The notes beneath the pieces were generated by a model. It was given only the letters and a program-made list of their open reading frames with translations, did no database searches and was not told the DNA's origin. From NCBI RefSeq assembly GCF_017744155.1, contig NZ_JAGHQT010000001.1, positions 310,001 to 374,000 of the forward strand: DNA of 64,000 bases, written 5' to 3'. This stretch comes from Endozoicomonas sp. G2_1. Its GTDB lineage: Bacteria > Pseudomonadota > Gammaproteobacteria > Enterobacterales > Alteromonadaceae. Of the stretch, positions 48,329 through 57,932 are shown one piece after another; within the stretch, counting starts at the first letter, position 1; the number at the start of each line of letters is the position of its first letter. A program made the position numbers and the translations under genes.

Positions 48329-49339
48329 ATGACATCTATGTTTCACAACAAATCTATTATGATCACTGGTGGTACCGGCTCTTTTGGTAAAAAATACACG
48401 GAAACCCTCCTCAAGTATCACCAGCCGAAAAAAATCATTATTTTCTCTCGCGATGAATTAAAGCAGTTTGAAATGCAGCAGCAGTACAACGATGAATGCA
48501 TGCGTTATTTTATTGGTGATGTTCGCGATAAAGAGCGATTAAATCGCGCGATGCGAGGAGTGGATTATGTTATTCACGCCGCGGCAATGAAGCAAGTGCC
48601 CGCCGCTGAATACAATCCAATGGAATGTGTCAAAACCAATATTGATGGCGCTGAAAACGTCATTGATGCAGCGCTTAATAACGATGTTAAAAAAGTCATT
48701 GCATTATCAACGGATAAGGCAGCTAACCCGATTAACTTATACGGAGCGACTAAGCTCGCTTCTGATAAAATATTTGTTGCTGCCAACAATATTTCAGGTG
48801 GTCACAGTACAATCTTTTCTGTCGTGAGATACGGTAATGTTGTTGGTTCACGAGGTTCCGTGTTGCCTTATTTTCAAAAGCTAATCGACCAAGGTACTGA
48901 TCATTTGCCGATTACTCACAACGAAATGACGCGATTTTGGATAAGCCTTGAGCAAGGCGTTAATTTCGTTTTGAAAAACTTTGAACGGATGTTTGGCGGC
49001 GAAATTTTTGTGCCCAAAATACCGTCAATTCGCATTCCCGATTTAGCAACAGCTGTCGATGCCAATATGCCGCAAAAAGAAATTGGTATCCGTCCAGGTG
49101 AAAAACTTCACGAAATCATGTGCCCTGCCGATGACTCATACCACACCTATGAATATGACGATCACTTCGTGATTGCGCCAACCATTATTTTTTCAAGTCG
49201 CAGTAACGACTTTACCATTAACGCTATAGGTGAGCGCGGCAAACCTGTTGAACATGGTTTTGAGTACAACTCAAAAGACAATCCTGATTTTATGACCATT
49301 GAACAAATTAAAGCGTTTAATGATAAGGCGTGTTTATGA
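48329..49339 (+). CDS. pseB: UDP-N-acetylglucosamine 4,6-dehydratase (inverting)
   Basis: PseB converts UDP-GlcNAc to UDP-2-acetamido-2,6-dideoxy-L-arabino-hexos-4-ulose, the first step of pseudaminic acid synthesis. The 336-residue extended SDR has TGGTGSFGKK (about 13-22), FSRDELKQFEMQQQ, the catalytic region STDKAANPINLYGATK with YxxxK, and RYGNVVGSRGSVLPYF, the hallmarks of the PseB/FlaA1 subfamily. AAGGG lies nine bases before the ATG. It is the first gene of the long sugar locus, opposite flrA. Confidence 0.96.
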   Translation: MTSMFHNKSIMITGGTGSFGKKYTETLLKYHQPKKIIIFSRDELKQFEMQQQYNDECMRYFIGDVRDKERLNRAMRGVDYVIHAAAMKQVPAAEYNPMECVKTNIDGAENVIDAALNNDVKKVIALSTDKAANPINLYGATKLASDKIFVAANNISGGHSTIFSVVRYGNVVGSRGSVLPYFQKLIDQGTDHLPITHNEMTRFWISLEQGVNFVLKNFERMFGGEIFVPKIPSIRIPDLATAVDANMPQKEIGIRPGEKLHEIMCPADDSYHTYEYDDHFVIAPTIIFSSRSNDFTINAIGERGKPVEHGFEYNSKDNPDFMTIEQIKAFNDKACL

Positions 49340-50505
49340 TCCCATACGGTAAGCAAAACATTACCGATAAGGATATTGCCACGGTTGTCGACGTTTTAAA
49401 GTCAGACTTTATAACACAAGGGCCAAGGGTCCAACAGTTTGAGCAAGCCATCGCCGACTATTGCCAAGCACAGCATGTCGTTGCCGCCAACAGTGCAACC
49501 TCAGCACTTCACATTGCTTGCCAAGCGCTAAATCTACAACAAGGTGATTGGCTTTGGACCTCGCCAATATCGTTCGTTGCTTCAGCAAATTGTGGCCGTT
49601 ATTGCGGCGCACAGGTCGATTTTGTTGATATCGACGCTACTACCGTCAATATCTGTCCACAAAAACTCGCGAACAAACTTGATATTGCCGAACGCGAAGG
49701 CAAATTACCCAAAGTACTGGTTGTAGTGCACATGGCGGGGTTGAGCTGCGACATGCAAGCCATTAGCAAGCTCGCCAAGCGCTATAAATTTGCCATCATC
49801 GAAGATGCCAGCCACGCGATTGGTGGTCAATATCAAGGAAAGCCTGTAGGCAATTGCCAATATAGTGACATCAGTATTTTTAGCTTTCACCCGGTGAAAA
49901 TTATTACTACCGCAGAAGGTGGTGTCGCGGTTACCAACAATACTGAACTTGCCCGCAAAATGCGATTGTACGCCAGTCATGGCGTCACACGTGATCAAGA
50001 AAACTTCCAAAATGGTATTTATGAGCCTTGGTACTACGAACAACAGTATTTGGGTCAAAATTATCGAATGACAGAACTCCAAGGCGCGCTCGGTATCAGC
50101 CAACTCGACCGTATTGATGATATTATCGAGCAGAGAAACCTGTTGGCGACAAGGTATCAAAAAGCATTGTCGGGGTTGCCACTGTGTTGGCAACAGCCAC
50201 AAAGCGATTCATTATCAGCTTATCATTTATTTATCATCCGCCTTGATGATAACGCTAAGCTCAATCGCAGCGAACTTTTTCACGCGCTTAGAGCACAAAA
50301 TATAGGTGTTAATGTTCATTATATCCCGATTCATACCCAACCCGACTATCAGCGTTTGGGCTTTAAACCCGGAGATTTCCCAGCTGCCGAGTATTATTAC
50401 CAAGGGGCATTGTCGCTACCTCTTTACCCAGAGCTGACTAATGAAGCGTTTGAGCATATCGTGACAACATTGCGTGCTTTACTTTGCGATTCGACAAGTG
50501 AATAG
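49336..50505 (+). CDS. pseC: UDP-4-amino-4,6-dideoxy-N-acetyl-beta-L-altrosamine transaminase
   Basis: PseC aminates the PseB product at C4 with PLP and glutamate. The 389-residue DegT/DnrJ/StrS-family enzyme starts MIPYGKQNITDKDIATVVDVL, has IEDASHAIGG, and the PLP lysine in SFHPVKIITTAEGG (about residue 185). The ATG at 49336 overlaps the pseB stop as ATGA, giving translational coupling; the GTG six bases earlier is less likely. Confidence 0.95.
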   Translation: MIPYGKQNITDKDIATVVDVLKSDFITQGPRVQQFEQAIADYCQAQHVVAANSATSALHIACQALNLQQGDWLWTSPISFVASANCGRYCGAQVDFVDIDATTVNICPQKLANKLDIAEREGKLPKVLVVVHMAGLSCDMQAISKLAKRYKFAIIEDASHAIGGQYQGKPVGNCQYSDISIFSFHPVKIITTAEGGVAVTNNTELARKMRLYASHGVTRDQENFQNGIYEPWYYEQQYLGQNYRMTELQGALGISQLDRIDDIIEQRNLLATRYQKALSGLPLCWQQPQSDSLSAYHLFIIRLDDNAKLNRSELFHALRAQNIGVNVHYIPIHTQPDYQRLGFKPGDFPAAEYYYQGALSLPLYPELTNEAFEHIVTTLRALLCDSTSE

Positions 50506-50507
50506 CC

Positions 50508-51455
50508 GTGAGACTAGCATTAGGTACGGTACAATTTGGCCTTGATTACGGCATCAGTAATCAAGCGGGGCAAGTAAGCCGCCAAGAGGTTGAAGCGATT
50601 CTTGAGCGCGCTCAACAACTTGGCATATCACTACTCGATAGTGCCAGTGCTTATGGCAATAGTGAACAAGTATTAGGAAACACCGACTCCAGTAAACAAT
50701 TTGAAGTAGTCACCAAAATACCTAGGCTGAGCGATGACGTCACCACTATAGTGCCCTTTATTGAACAAAGTCTTACCAATCTCAAGCGTCAGCAGCTTGA
50801 TGCTGTACTGTTTCATCATGCTGATGATTTGATTGAACACAAAAATCGCAATCTTTTTTACCAAGAACTAATTAAGCTTAGAGCAAGTGGCGTAATCAAA
50901 CGCATTGGTGCTTCCTTGTATCAGGTCAACCAATGGCAGCAACTAAAAAATCAATATTCGTTAGACGTGCTGCAGGTGCCAGTCAACTGCTTTGACCAAC
51001 GCTTTGTCTGCCCTACGTTACTCGCTGAATTTAGCGAGTATGGCGTTAAACTTCATTGCCGCTCCGCTTTTTTACAAGGGCTGCTGTTAATGCCAGCCGC
51101 GCAAAGGCCGCATTATTTTGACGACTATCAAATAGAATTCAATCGCTTTGAGCACTTGGCAACAAAATATCAGTGCTCTTGGCTCACATTGTGCTTTGTT
51201 TTATTTCATCAATTAACGGGCATGAACAAGAACGCTGAGCCTAAAGCTTGTCAGAAACTTGACGATAAGAAGACAATACTCAGTACTGATGTTATTGAGC
51301 AAATTGTTGTTGGTTGTTGTAATACTGCTCAACTCAACGAGATTGCTGATGCTTACCGACAAGCCAAAACAATTAATATTGATAACGAATTATTAAGGCT
51401 GTTGGCATCAACTGAACAAACGTTAATCAACCCTAGTCTATGGCAAGTGAACTAA
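50508..51455 (+). CDS. Aldo/keto reductase
   Basis: A 315-residue (alpha/beta)8 NADPH-dependent oxidoreductase starting two bases after pseC with GTG. It begins LALGTVQFGLDYGISNQ, with the catalytic Asp-Tyr pair in LLDSASAYGNSE and the Lys in VVTKIP; the usual His region reads LDAVLFHHADDL. AKRs like this occur in many nonulosonate clusters, possibly reducing a keto-sugar or pathway side product, but the substrate is unknown. Confidence 0.88.
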   Translation: MRLALGTVQFGLDYGISNQAGQVSRQEVEAILERAQQLGISLLDSASAYGNSEQVLGNTDSSKQFEVVTKIPRLSDDVTTIVPFIEQSLTNLKRQQLDAVLFHHADDLIEHKNRNLFYQELIKLRASGVIKRIGASLYQVNQWQQLKNQYSLDVLQVPVNCFDQRFVCPTLLAEFSEYGVKLHCRSAFLQGLLLMPAAQRPHYFDDYQIEFNRFEHLATKYQCSWLTLCFVLFHQLTGMNKNAEPKACQKLDDKKTILSTDVIEQIVVGCCNTAQLNEIADAYRQAKTINIDNELLRLLASTEQTLINPSLWQVN

Positions 51456-51531
51456 CGAGTCGACGTCAGTAGCGATAATTGATTTAGCTATCAAGAGATT
51501 TTCAGCCCATAGAGCCAATTTGAGTAAATAC

Positions 51532-52299
51532 ATGAAAGTCGTTGCTATTTTACAAGCCAGAATGAGTTCGAGCCGTTTACCCGGCAAGGTACTGATGCCA
51601 ATCTTAGGTAAACCTATGCTGGCACAGCAAATTCTTCGACTACAGCGCGCGAAAAATATCGGCCAGCTTATTGTTGCAACCTCGAATGACGACCAAGATA
51701 AAGCGATTGTCGAGCTTTGCCAACAACTAGGGATAAGCTGCTTTACTGGCAGTTTAGATAATGTTCTTGACCGATTTTATCACGCGGCTAAATCTGCCCA
51801 GGCAGATATTGTCGTGAGACTTACTGGTGATTGCCCGCTGGCAGATCCCGAAGTTATCGACAGTGCCATTGAACTGCACCTTACTGAGAAAAGTGGCTAC
51901 ACTAGCAATTGTGAACAACCTACTTACCCCGATGGTTTTGATGTTGAGGTATTCAATTTCTCTGAGCTTGAAGGCGCTTGGCAAAAAGCCACTATACCCT
52001 CTGACCTAGAGCACGTTACGCCTTATATTCGCAATAAGGCTTTGATCAAAAAGAGCCTATTGACCTCAGCAATAGATTATTCTCATTACCGCTTAACGGT
52101 TGATGAAGCGAGAGATTTTCAATTGGTCGAGCAAATTTATCAAGTTCTGAGTCCTCAAGGGCAATACTTTACCAGCGAACAGATTTTTCAGTTGTTGTCC
52201 GACAAACCTGAACTCGCAGTCATTAACCAAGACATTATTCGCAATGAAGGCTACTTAAAATCACTTGCCCAAGAGCAGCTGAACGAACAAAAGAGTTAA
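51532..52299 (+). CDS. SpsF-type cytidylyltransferase (nonulosonate activation)
   Basis: A 255-residue nucleotidyltransferase of the SpsF/COG1861 type: [27 protein letters not shown] at the N terminus, VATSNDDQD, and the metal-binding VRLTGDCPLADPEV. In classical clusters PseF/NeuA fills this role and makes CMP-nonulosonate; here an SpsF-like enzyme is in its place. The motif is also shared by KdsB (9096), a distant relative. ATG 51532 is preferred to TTG 51520. It is followed after five bases by a class III PLP enzyme. Confidence 0.87.
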   Translation: MKVVAILQARMSSSRLPGKVLMPILGKPMLAQQILRLQRAKNIGQLIVATSNDDQDKAIVELCQQLGISCFTGSLDNVLDRFYHAAKSAQADIVVRLTGDCPLADPEVIDSAIELHLTEKSGYTSNCEQPTYPDGFDVEVFNFSELEGAWQKATIPSDLEHVTPYIRNKALIKKSLLTSAIDYSHYRLTVDEARDFQLVEQIYQVLSPQGQYFTSEQIFQLLSDKPELAVINQDIIRNEGYLKSLAQEQLNEQKS

Positions 52300-52304
52300 C
52301 TAGT

Positions 52305-53594
52305 ATGAATCACAACCCGAGATATTCAAATTCAACGGCTTGGCTTGAACGCGCAGAAAAAACAATACCGTTGGGCTCACAAACGTTTAGTAAGAGTAAA
52401 ATATGTTACCCTGAAGAAGTGTCACCGTTATATCTGAGTAAGGGCTCTGGCGCAAAAGTTTGGGATATAGATGGCAATCAATATATCGATTTTGTAAACG
52501 GTTTACTCTCCGTTTCGTTAGGTTACTGTGACCCAGACGTCGACAATGCCGTTTGTAACCAAATAAAGAATGGAGTTACTTTCTCTTTACCTCACACTTT
52601 AGAAGTAGAAGTTTCGGAGCTACTGGTACAACATATCCCTTGTGCAGAAATGGTACGCTTCGGTAAAAATGGATCTGACGCAACGTCCGCAGCAATTCGA
52701 TTAGCTAGAGCTTACACCAACAAAGAGCACGTTGCTGTTTGTGGTTACCATGGTTGGCAAGACTGGTACATTGGTTCTACGACACGTAGTTTAGGCGTAC
52801 CTGAGGCAGTCAAAGCACTAACGCATAGTTTTCAATACAATGATCTGTCATCACTTCAGCAGATTTTTGATAAACAATCGCTTGCGGCTGTCATTATTGA
52901 ACCAATGAACCTGTATTATCCTAACAAAGACTTTTTAAAAGGTGTGCAGCAACTATGCCAGCAAAATAACACTGTATTAATTTTCGACGAAACTATTACT
53001 GGTTTTAGGTTTTCCTTAGGCGGAGCGCAACAGCTCTTCGGTGTTATTCCTGATTTAGCAACATTTGGTAAAGGGATGGCAAACGGTTACCCAATTTCTG
53101 CTGTTGTAGGTAAACAAGAAATTATGGAAACAATGAGTGACATTTTTTTCTCTGGTACCTTCGCCGGCGAAACACTATCACTTGCAGCAGCTAAAGCAAC
53201 CATAAATAAAATTGTAAACCATAAGGTAATTGAACATATTGTTGATTTAGGCAAACAACTTGAGCAAGGCTTAAAGCAAATAATGGAATCAATGTCTAAC
53301 CCTGAATGGCTAAGTGTAACTGGCCACCCAAGTTGGCTGTTTGTTTTGATTGACGACTGTAAAACATATACATCGTTACAACTAAAATCATTGTTTTTGC
53401 AAGAGATGCAAAAACGAGGTTTCTTGATAAACGGCGGCCACAACTTAAGCTTTAGTCACCAGCAACAAGATATCGACCAACTGTTATCTGCGTATCAAGA
53501 AGTATTACCGTTATTAGCTAAAACTATTGAAGATCTCGACTTAGATGATAAATTCAACGGTAAATTCATCGAACCTGTATTCAAGGTTAGATAA
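52305..53594 (+). CDS. Class III PLP aminotransferase (glutamate-1-semialdehyde aminomutase-like)
   Basis: A 429-residue fold-type I PLP enzyme of the class III/HemL family: YIDFVNGLLSVSLGYCDPDVDNAV, the phosphate-binding FGKNGSDATSAAIRLARAYT, IFDETITGFRFSLGG and the PLP lysine in FGKGMANGYPISAVVG (about residue 250). It is not HemL by context. Homologues appear inside some flagellin-glycosylation and spore-coat sugar clusters, where they are thought to add an amino group to a sugar or to a side-chain precursor. Adjacent to pseG with no gap. Confidence 0.86.
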   Translation: MNHNPRYSNSTAWLERAEKTIPLGSQTFSKSKICYPEEVSPLYLSKGSGAKVWDIDGNQYIDFVNGLLSVSLGYCDPDVDNAVCNQIKNGVTFSLPHTLEVEVSELLVQHIPCAEMVRFGKNGSDATSAAIRLARAYTNKEHVAVCGYHGWQDWYIGSTTRSLGVPEAVKALTHSFQYNDLSSLQQIFDKQSLAAVIIEPMNLYYPNKDFLKGVQQLCQQNNTVLIFDETITGFRFSLGGAQQLFGVIPDLATFGKGMANGYPISAVVGKQEIMETMSDIFFSGTFAGETLSLAAAKATINKIVNHKVIEHIVDLGKQLEQGLKQIMESMSNPEWLSVTGHPSWLFVLIDDCKTYTSLQLKSLFLQEMQKRGFLINGGHNLSFSHQQQDIDQLLSAYQEVLPLLAKTIEDLDLDDKFNGKFIEPVFKVR

Positions 53595-54701
53595 ATGGCA
53601 AAAATTGCGTTTAGAGTAGACGCCTCCAGTAAAATTGGTGCAGGACACCTATTCCGCTGCTTGAACCTAGCCAAAAGACTTCTAAGCAATGGTAATGACG
53701 TCACTTTTTTAACACTGCTGGAGTCTGAAGAACACCAACAGTTGTTAAGAAGACATGGTATTAGGGTATTGAACTTAGTCGAAGCTAGTGGCGATTTAAT
53801 AAATAAAGACTGGCAACTTCAAGACGCTAGTCAATGTAGTCGAGCTATTTCTCCTCCCCTTGATAACGACACAGTTACTAACAAGCAATTCGATCTAATC
53901 GTTGTCGATCATTACGCAATTGACCATCACTGGCAAAAATTAATGGTCAACTATTATAAAGAGCTTTTGGTTATTGATGATTTAGCTAACAGGAGCCACC
54001 TTGCTAACTACTTAGTAGACCAAACCCTTGGTTGCGTTAAAGCTAACTATCAATCACTAGTGCCTAACTACTGTCAATTATTAGTTGGTAGTGAGTACAT
54101 CATTTTAAATCCTGATTTTGCTAATTATAGATCTAAAGCCTTAGTCAAAAGAGCTAAGGGTTTAGCTAAAACTAACAAAGACAAAATTAATATACTGATT
54201 TCTATGGGGGCGTGTGACCCAGACAATATATCTCAAATACTCTATGATAGTTTAAAAACACTTAGACAACGCTTTCGTCAGTTTTCAGTCGTCATCGTAT
54301 TAAGTTCACTTGCTCCTCATAAATCTGAACTGCTTAATAAAACTAAAAATAGCGACTGGTGCCAATTAACAATAAATCCGTCAAGTATGGCGAGGTTAAT
54401 GCTTGACGCAGATATTGCCATAGGAACACCTGGTACTACATCGTGGGAACGTTGTTTTATGGGCTTGCCGTCGATACTACTTCAAGATGCAGATAACCAA
54501 CGAGTTGTAGCTAATCATTTAGCAGAACAACAAGCGGCAATAAACCTCGGCCACTATAAAACACTCACGACAGAGCGACTATCTAGAGCTTTAACAGCCT
54601 TGCTCGACGAAAATACATATAAGCGGCAAGTGAATGCTTGCCTGAACATTTGTGACGGCAAAGGCATCGAGCGTATCATCAATAAAACAGCTATGGCATA
54701 A
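53595..54701 (+). CDS. pseG: UDP-sugar hydrolase PseG/SpsG-like
   Basis: A 368-residue GT-B-fold protein that removes UDP from UDP-2,4-diacetamido-trideoxy-altrose, the step before condensation with PEP. Markers are FRVDASSKIGAGHLFRCLNLAKRL at the start (catalytic His in the GxGH loop), VDHYAIDHHWQ, LVDQTLG, and LISMGACDPDNIS with GTPGTTSWERCFMGLPS. It has no PseH-like acetyltransferase fusion. It is longer than C. jejuni PseG (274). The start follows the previous stop directly. Confidence 0.9.
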   Translation: MAKIAFRVDASSKIGAGHLFRCLNLAKRLLSNGNDVTFLTLLESEEHQQLLRRHGIRVLNLVEASGDLINKDWQLQDASQCSRAISPPLDNDTVTNKQFDLIVVDHYAIDHHWQKLMVNYYKELLVIDDLANRSHLANYLVDQTLGCVKANYQSLVPNYCQLLVGSEYIILNPDFANYRSKALVKRAKGLAKTNKDKINILISMGACDPDNISQILYDSLKTLRQRFRQFSVVIVLSSLAPHKSELLNKTKNSDWCQLTINPSSMARLMLDADIAIGTPGTTSWERCFMGLPSILLQDADNQRVVANHLAEQQAAINLGHYKTLTTERLSRALTALLDENTYKRQVNACLNICDGKGIERIINKTAMA

Positions 54702-54765
54702 AGTCTGCTTTATCATAAGTTGCATACTATAAGTAAATCGAGCTTACTAACAACAGGAAACCGCA

Positions 54766-55488
54766 ATGACATTAGCACCGCAAACTTCTCGTAATCAGTT
54801 TTGGCATGAAAAATGGGAAGATGCAGCCCAACAACCAAGCTATTTTGCCACTATGGGAAGAAATAGCTATAGCATTAGTGACTACTTTGTTTATCTAGCC
54901 GATATTGTTAAGGGGCTTGGTGGTGTTTCAAAACATGAGACTATGCTTGATGCAGCGGGTGGGTGTGGCTACTTATCTATGTATTTTTCTCCATTAGTCA
55001 AAGCCATTGACTTATTTGACTACTCTATTTCGGCGATTGAAAGAGCGCAACAAGAGTGCCAAAATTTTGCCAATATAAATGCTTACCAAGATAACTTGTT
55101 AGACTTTTCCACTACGAAGAAAAAGAATACACAGTATGAAAAAATAATAGTTGGTGGTGTTTTACAATACTTTGATAACTATGATGAAATAGCTGCTATT
55201 CTGACCAACCTGTATATGGTTAGTGCATCTTCAAGCAGGATCATTGTCACTCATAATACAGATCTGAGCAAGAAAGAGCAGCATATTGCCTCGTACCAAA
55301 ACTTATCTTGGTCTAAAGAAAAAGTTGAACGCGCTGTGTTTGAAGAGCTCAACCACAGATTTTGGCTTGATTTTAATATTATTCAATCAATTGCCACTAA
55401 AATTGGCTTTACAGCTTGCCAGCTATCGCCAATTAACCCGCAACTTTTTCAAGCCAACCATATGTTCGATTTTTATCTGGAAAAATAA
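54766..55488 (+). CDS. Class I SAM-dependent methyltransferase
   Basis: A 240-residue methyltransferase with SAM-binding motif I LDAAGGCGYLSMYF (about 64-77), an acidic residue after IDLFDYS, and YEKIIVGGVLQYFDNYDEI (motif IV region, about 125-143). It has no further domain. It lies between pseG and the synthase gene, so it may O- or N-methylate the nonulosonate or its intermediate; the acceptor is unknown. It ends one base before the synthase ATG (TAATATG). Confidence 0.86.
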   Translation: MTLAPQTSRNQFWHEKWEDAAQQPSYFATMGRNSYSISDYFVYLADIVKGLGGVSKHETMLDAAGGCGYLSMYFSPLVKAIDLFDYSISAIERAQQECQNFANINAYQDNLLDFSTTKKKNTQYEKIIVGGVLQYFDNYDEIAAILTNLYMVSASSSRIIVTHNTDLSKKEQHIASYQNLSWSKEKVERAVFEELNHRFWLDFNIIQSIATKIGFTACQLSPINPQLFQANHMFDFYLEK

Positions 55489-55489
55489 T

Positions 55490-56557
55490 ATGTCAGACGT
55501 TTTTATCAATCAGCGCTTGATCTCAAGTGACAGCGCACCTTTTATCATTGCCGAAGCGGGAATTAACCACAACGGAGACTTAGCTACTGCACTAAAAATG
55601 GTAGATGCAGCCAAGCAAGCTGGCGTTGATGCTGTAAAGTTTCAAACTTTTAAAGCAGATGAGTTTTGTGGCGATCCTGAGCAATTATTTAGCTATCAAT
55701 CACAAGGGGAAACTATCACCGAGCCTATGCTTGATATGTTTAAACGTATGGAGTTTTCAATCGAGCAATGGCATGAAATAAAAGCCTATTGTAAAAAACA
55801 AGATATATTGTTTCTGTCAACACCACAAAACCCAAGCGATTTAGAACTCTTGCTTGAAATTGGCATTAATGCAATCAAAATAGGCTCTGACGACTTTACT
55901 AATATTCCTCTACTTCAGACCTATAAAAAAACCAACTTACCTATTATTGTTTCATGTGGAATGGCAGATATGGCCGAGATATACCAAGCGCTTGAGGCTC
56001 TAGGTGCTATTGATGGGTACCCAGTCATATTATGCTTGTGTACATCACAGTACCCGACGCCACCTGAGGATATTAATCTAGCTAAACTCAATACCTTAAA
56101 ATCCGCCTTTCCAAACCTCACTTTAGGCTTTTCAGATCACTCACAAGGATATTTAGCATCAGCGCTAGCGGTTGGTTATGGTGCGTGCTTATTTGAGAAA
56201 CACTTTACGCTAGACAATCAAATGGCAGGCCCTGATCACTGGTTTTCTGAAAACCCAAACAGTTTAAAAGCTTGGCGAGATGCTATTCACCTAGCTCATA
56301 AAATGCGTGGTAGTGCTATATTAAGGCCATCTGAAGCTGAATTAGAAATGCGTACTTTAGCTAGAAGAAGTATCGTTGCCCTCAAAGATATTGAGCCTGG
56401 CGAACAATTAGATTCAGACAATATAGGTTTAAGACGCCCAGGCAATGGTCTGCCTCCATTGCTGCTCAATAAGATAACTGGGCTACAAGCGAGTAAGTTT
56501 ATAAAACAGGCTTCATTACTTCAGTTAGGTGATATCGCTAACGAAAATTTGGATTGA
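55490..56557 (+). CDS. Nonulosonic acid synthase (NeuB/SpsE/PseI family)
   Basis: A 355-residue PEP-dependent synthase that condenses a free 6-carbon amino sugar with PEP to a nine-carbon acid. The frame is open further upstream (to 55286), but the ATG at 55490 sits right after the previous stop and gives the usual start. The TIM barrel contains FIIAEAGINHNG, AVKFQTF, SDHSQG, FEKHFTLD and GPDHWFS, closer to NeuB/LegI/SpsE than to PseI, which typically has LSANHAG and IKIQTY. The SAF antifreeze-like domain is at about 285-350 (RRSIVALKDIEPGEQL). Confidence 0.92.
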   Translation: MSDVFINQRLISSDSAPFIIAEAGINHNGDLATALKMVDAAKQAGVDAVKFQTFKADEFCGDPEQLFSYQSQGETITEPMLDMFKRMEFSIEQWHEIKAYCKKQDILFLSTPQNPSDLELLLEIGINAIKIGSDDFTNIPLLQTYKKTNLPIIVSCGMADMAEIYQALEALGAIDGYPVILCLCTSQYPTPPEDINLAKLNTLKSAFPNLTLGFSDHSQGYLASALAVGYGACLFEKHFTLDNQMAGPDHWFSENPNSLKAWRDAIHLAHKMRGSAILRPSEAELEMRTLARRSIVALKDIEPGEQLDSDNIGLRRPGNGLPPLLLNKITGLQASKFIKQASLLQLGDIANENLD

Positions 56558-56562
56558 ATACT

Positions 56563-57918
56563 ATGATGAAAAAACACCTTGTTGTAGGCGGTGGTATAGC
56601 TGGTTTACTTGCAGCAATTTTACTGAAAAAGAGAGATGCTACCTGCGTCACTTTAATCGAAAGTAACAATAAGTGTGGTGGTTTATTGCGTTCGATAAAA
56701 ACGGCAGACGGTGTAGAATTTGATTATGGTACTCATATTCTAGGTGAAACTGGTATTGATGAGCTTGACAATATTCTCTTTGAGCGTGTTACCGAAAAGG
56801 ACTGGTATAAACTACCTATCCTAAAGCCCGGCAACTATATAAATGGTTACCTGCACAAGTATTCTCAACTTATTTATGCCAAGGCCTTACCTGAAAATGT
56901 TTTAATTAATGGCGCATACGAGTTATTAAGTTCAAACCAAGAGAGAGCAACTCAAAGTCAAAACCTGCTAGAGTATTGTCAAGCAAGTTATGGTGACACG
57001 TTTACAGAAAAACTTTTCACTCCTCTAATTGAGAAGTTGTTTGACGCTGAGCTTATTAAGTTAGACAAATCGGCTCTTGGCTTATTTGGATACAACCGTA
57101 TTATCATTGGTAATCAAGCAATGATGAAACGATTAAAGGCCGATCCATACTATGACAGTATTTTAGCTTACGAAACCTATGACGAGGGAGTTTCATCATT
57201 AAATAATTATTATCCGAAGCACGGAAAAGGAATTGGCTTATGGATAGATAATTTACAAGTACAGGCCGAGGAGCTAGGTGTTAAGGTTATTACTGAGGCG
57301 TCGATTACTAAACTTAATCACCAAGACAACCAAGTCACGGGGATTACCTTAGCAAATGGTGAGCAGCTTGAATTTGAACAGTTAGTGTGGACAGCACCAA
57401 GCTACTTACTGATTAAATTGGCGGGTTTGGACTTTGTTTCAAACTATCAACCAAGGTTTAGACACAGCTGCTTGCATCACTTTGTTTTTGACAGAGCTTT
57501 TAACACACATAATTTTCACGTCTATTGCAATGATGCTGACATGTCCTCTTTTCGGATTACATTATACCCGAACATTAGTAACAATAACGATGTTAATGGC
57601 CCATATCGTTGTACAGTTGAAGTATTAACCAACAAGGATATATGCGATGAGCTTGATCAAGCGCAAGTTTATCAAGAGCTTATTACCATGGGCATTGTTG
57701 AAACGTCAGCAAAGTTACTTTATAAAACAAGCGAAGTCATCAAAAATGGCTTTCCAGTATATACCTGTGATTTCGTTGCCGAAACGAAAAGGCAAAACAA
57801 TTGTATTACTAGTAATCTCAAAAATGTTCAATTACTGGGTAAAGCATCGAGTAAAACGTTTTTTATGAGCGATGTTTTACAAGAGGTATATAGAACAATA
57901 CAAAACAACCCCCTATAA
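56563..57918 (+). CDS. FAD-dependent oxidoreductase, UDP-galactopyranose-mutase/amine-oxidase-like
   Basis: A 451-residue flavoprotein. It starts with the dinucleotide fold KHLVVGGGIAGLLAAILLKKR and then GGLLRSIKTADGVEFDYGTHI, the FAD region shared by UDP-galactopyranose mutases and protoporphyrinogen-oxidase-like enzymes. ANGEQLEFEQLVWTAP follows near residue 270. The end is LLGKASSKTFFMSDVLQEVYRTI. A true mutase is not proven; it may oxidise or isomerise a nucleotide sugar. The partial gene at the right edge (63685-64000) is a paralogue. Confidence 0.82.
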   Translation: MMKKHLVVGGGIAGLLAAILLKKRDATCVTLIESNNKCGGLLRSIKTADGVEFDYGTHILGETGIDELDNILFERVTEKDWYKLPILKPGNYINGYLHKYSQLIYAKALPENVLINGAYELLSSNQERATQSQNLLEYCQASYGDTFTEKLFTPLIEKLFDAELIKLDKSALGLFGYNRIIIGNQAMMKRLKADPYYDSILAYETYDEGVSSLNNYYPKHGKGIGLWIDNLQVQAEELGVKVITEASITKLNHQDNQVTGITLANGEQLEFEQLVWTAPSYLLIKLAGLDFVSNYQPRFRHSCLHHFVFDRAFNTHNFHVYCNDADMSSFRITLYPNISNNNDVNGPYRCTVEVLTNKDICDELDQAQVYQELITMGIVETSAKLLYKTSEVIKNGFPVYTCDFVAETKRQNNCITSNLKNVQLLGKASSKTFFMSDVLQEVYRTIQNNPL

Positions 57919-57932
57919 AATAGAACCGCCAT

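Noticed and set aside
52305-53594. hemL (glutamate-1-semialdehyde aminomutase)
   Set aside because: The family resemblance is real, but the gene is wedged between sugar-pathway genes with no gap, so haem synthesis is unlikely.
55286-55489. A longer N terminus for the nonulosonate synthase
   Set aside because: This part overlaps the methyltransferase in another frame and has no family similarity. The ATG at 55490, after the methyltransferase stop, gives the normal family length.
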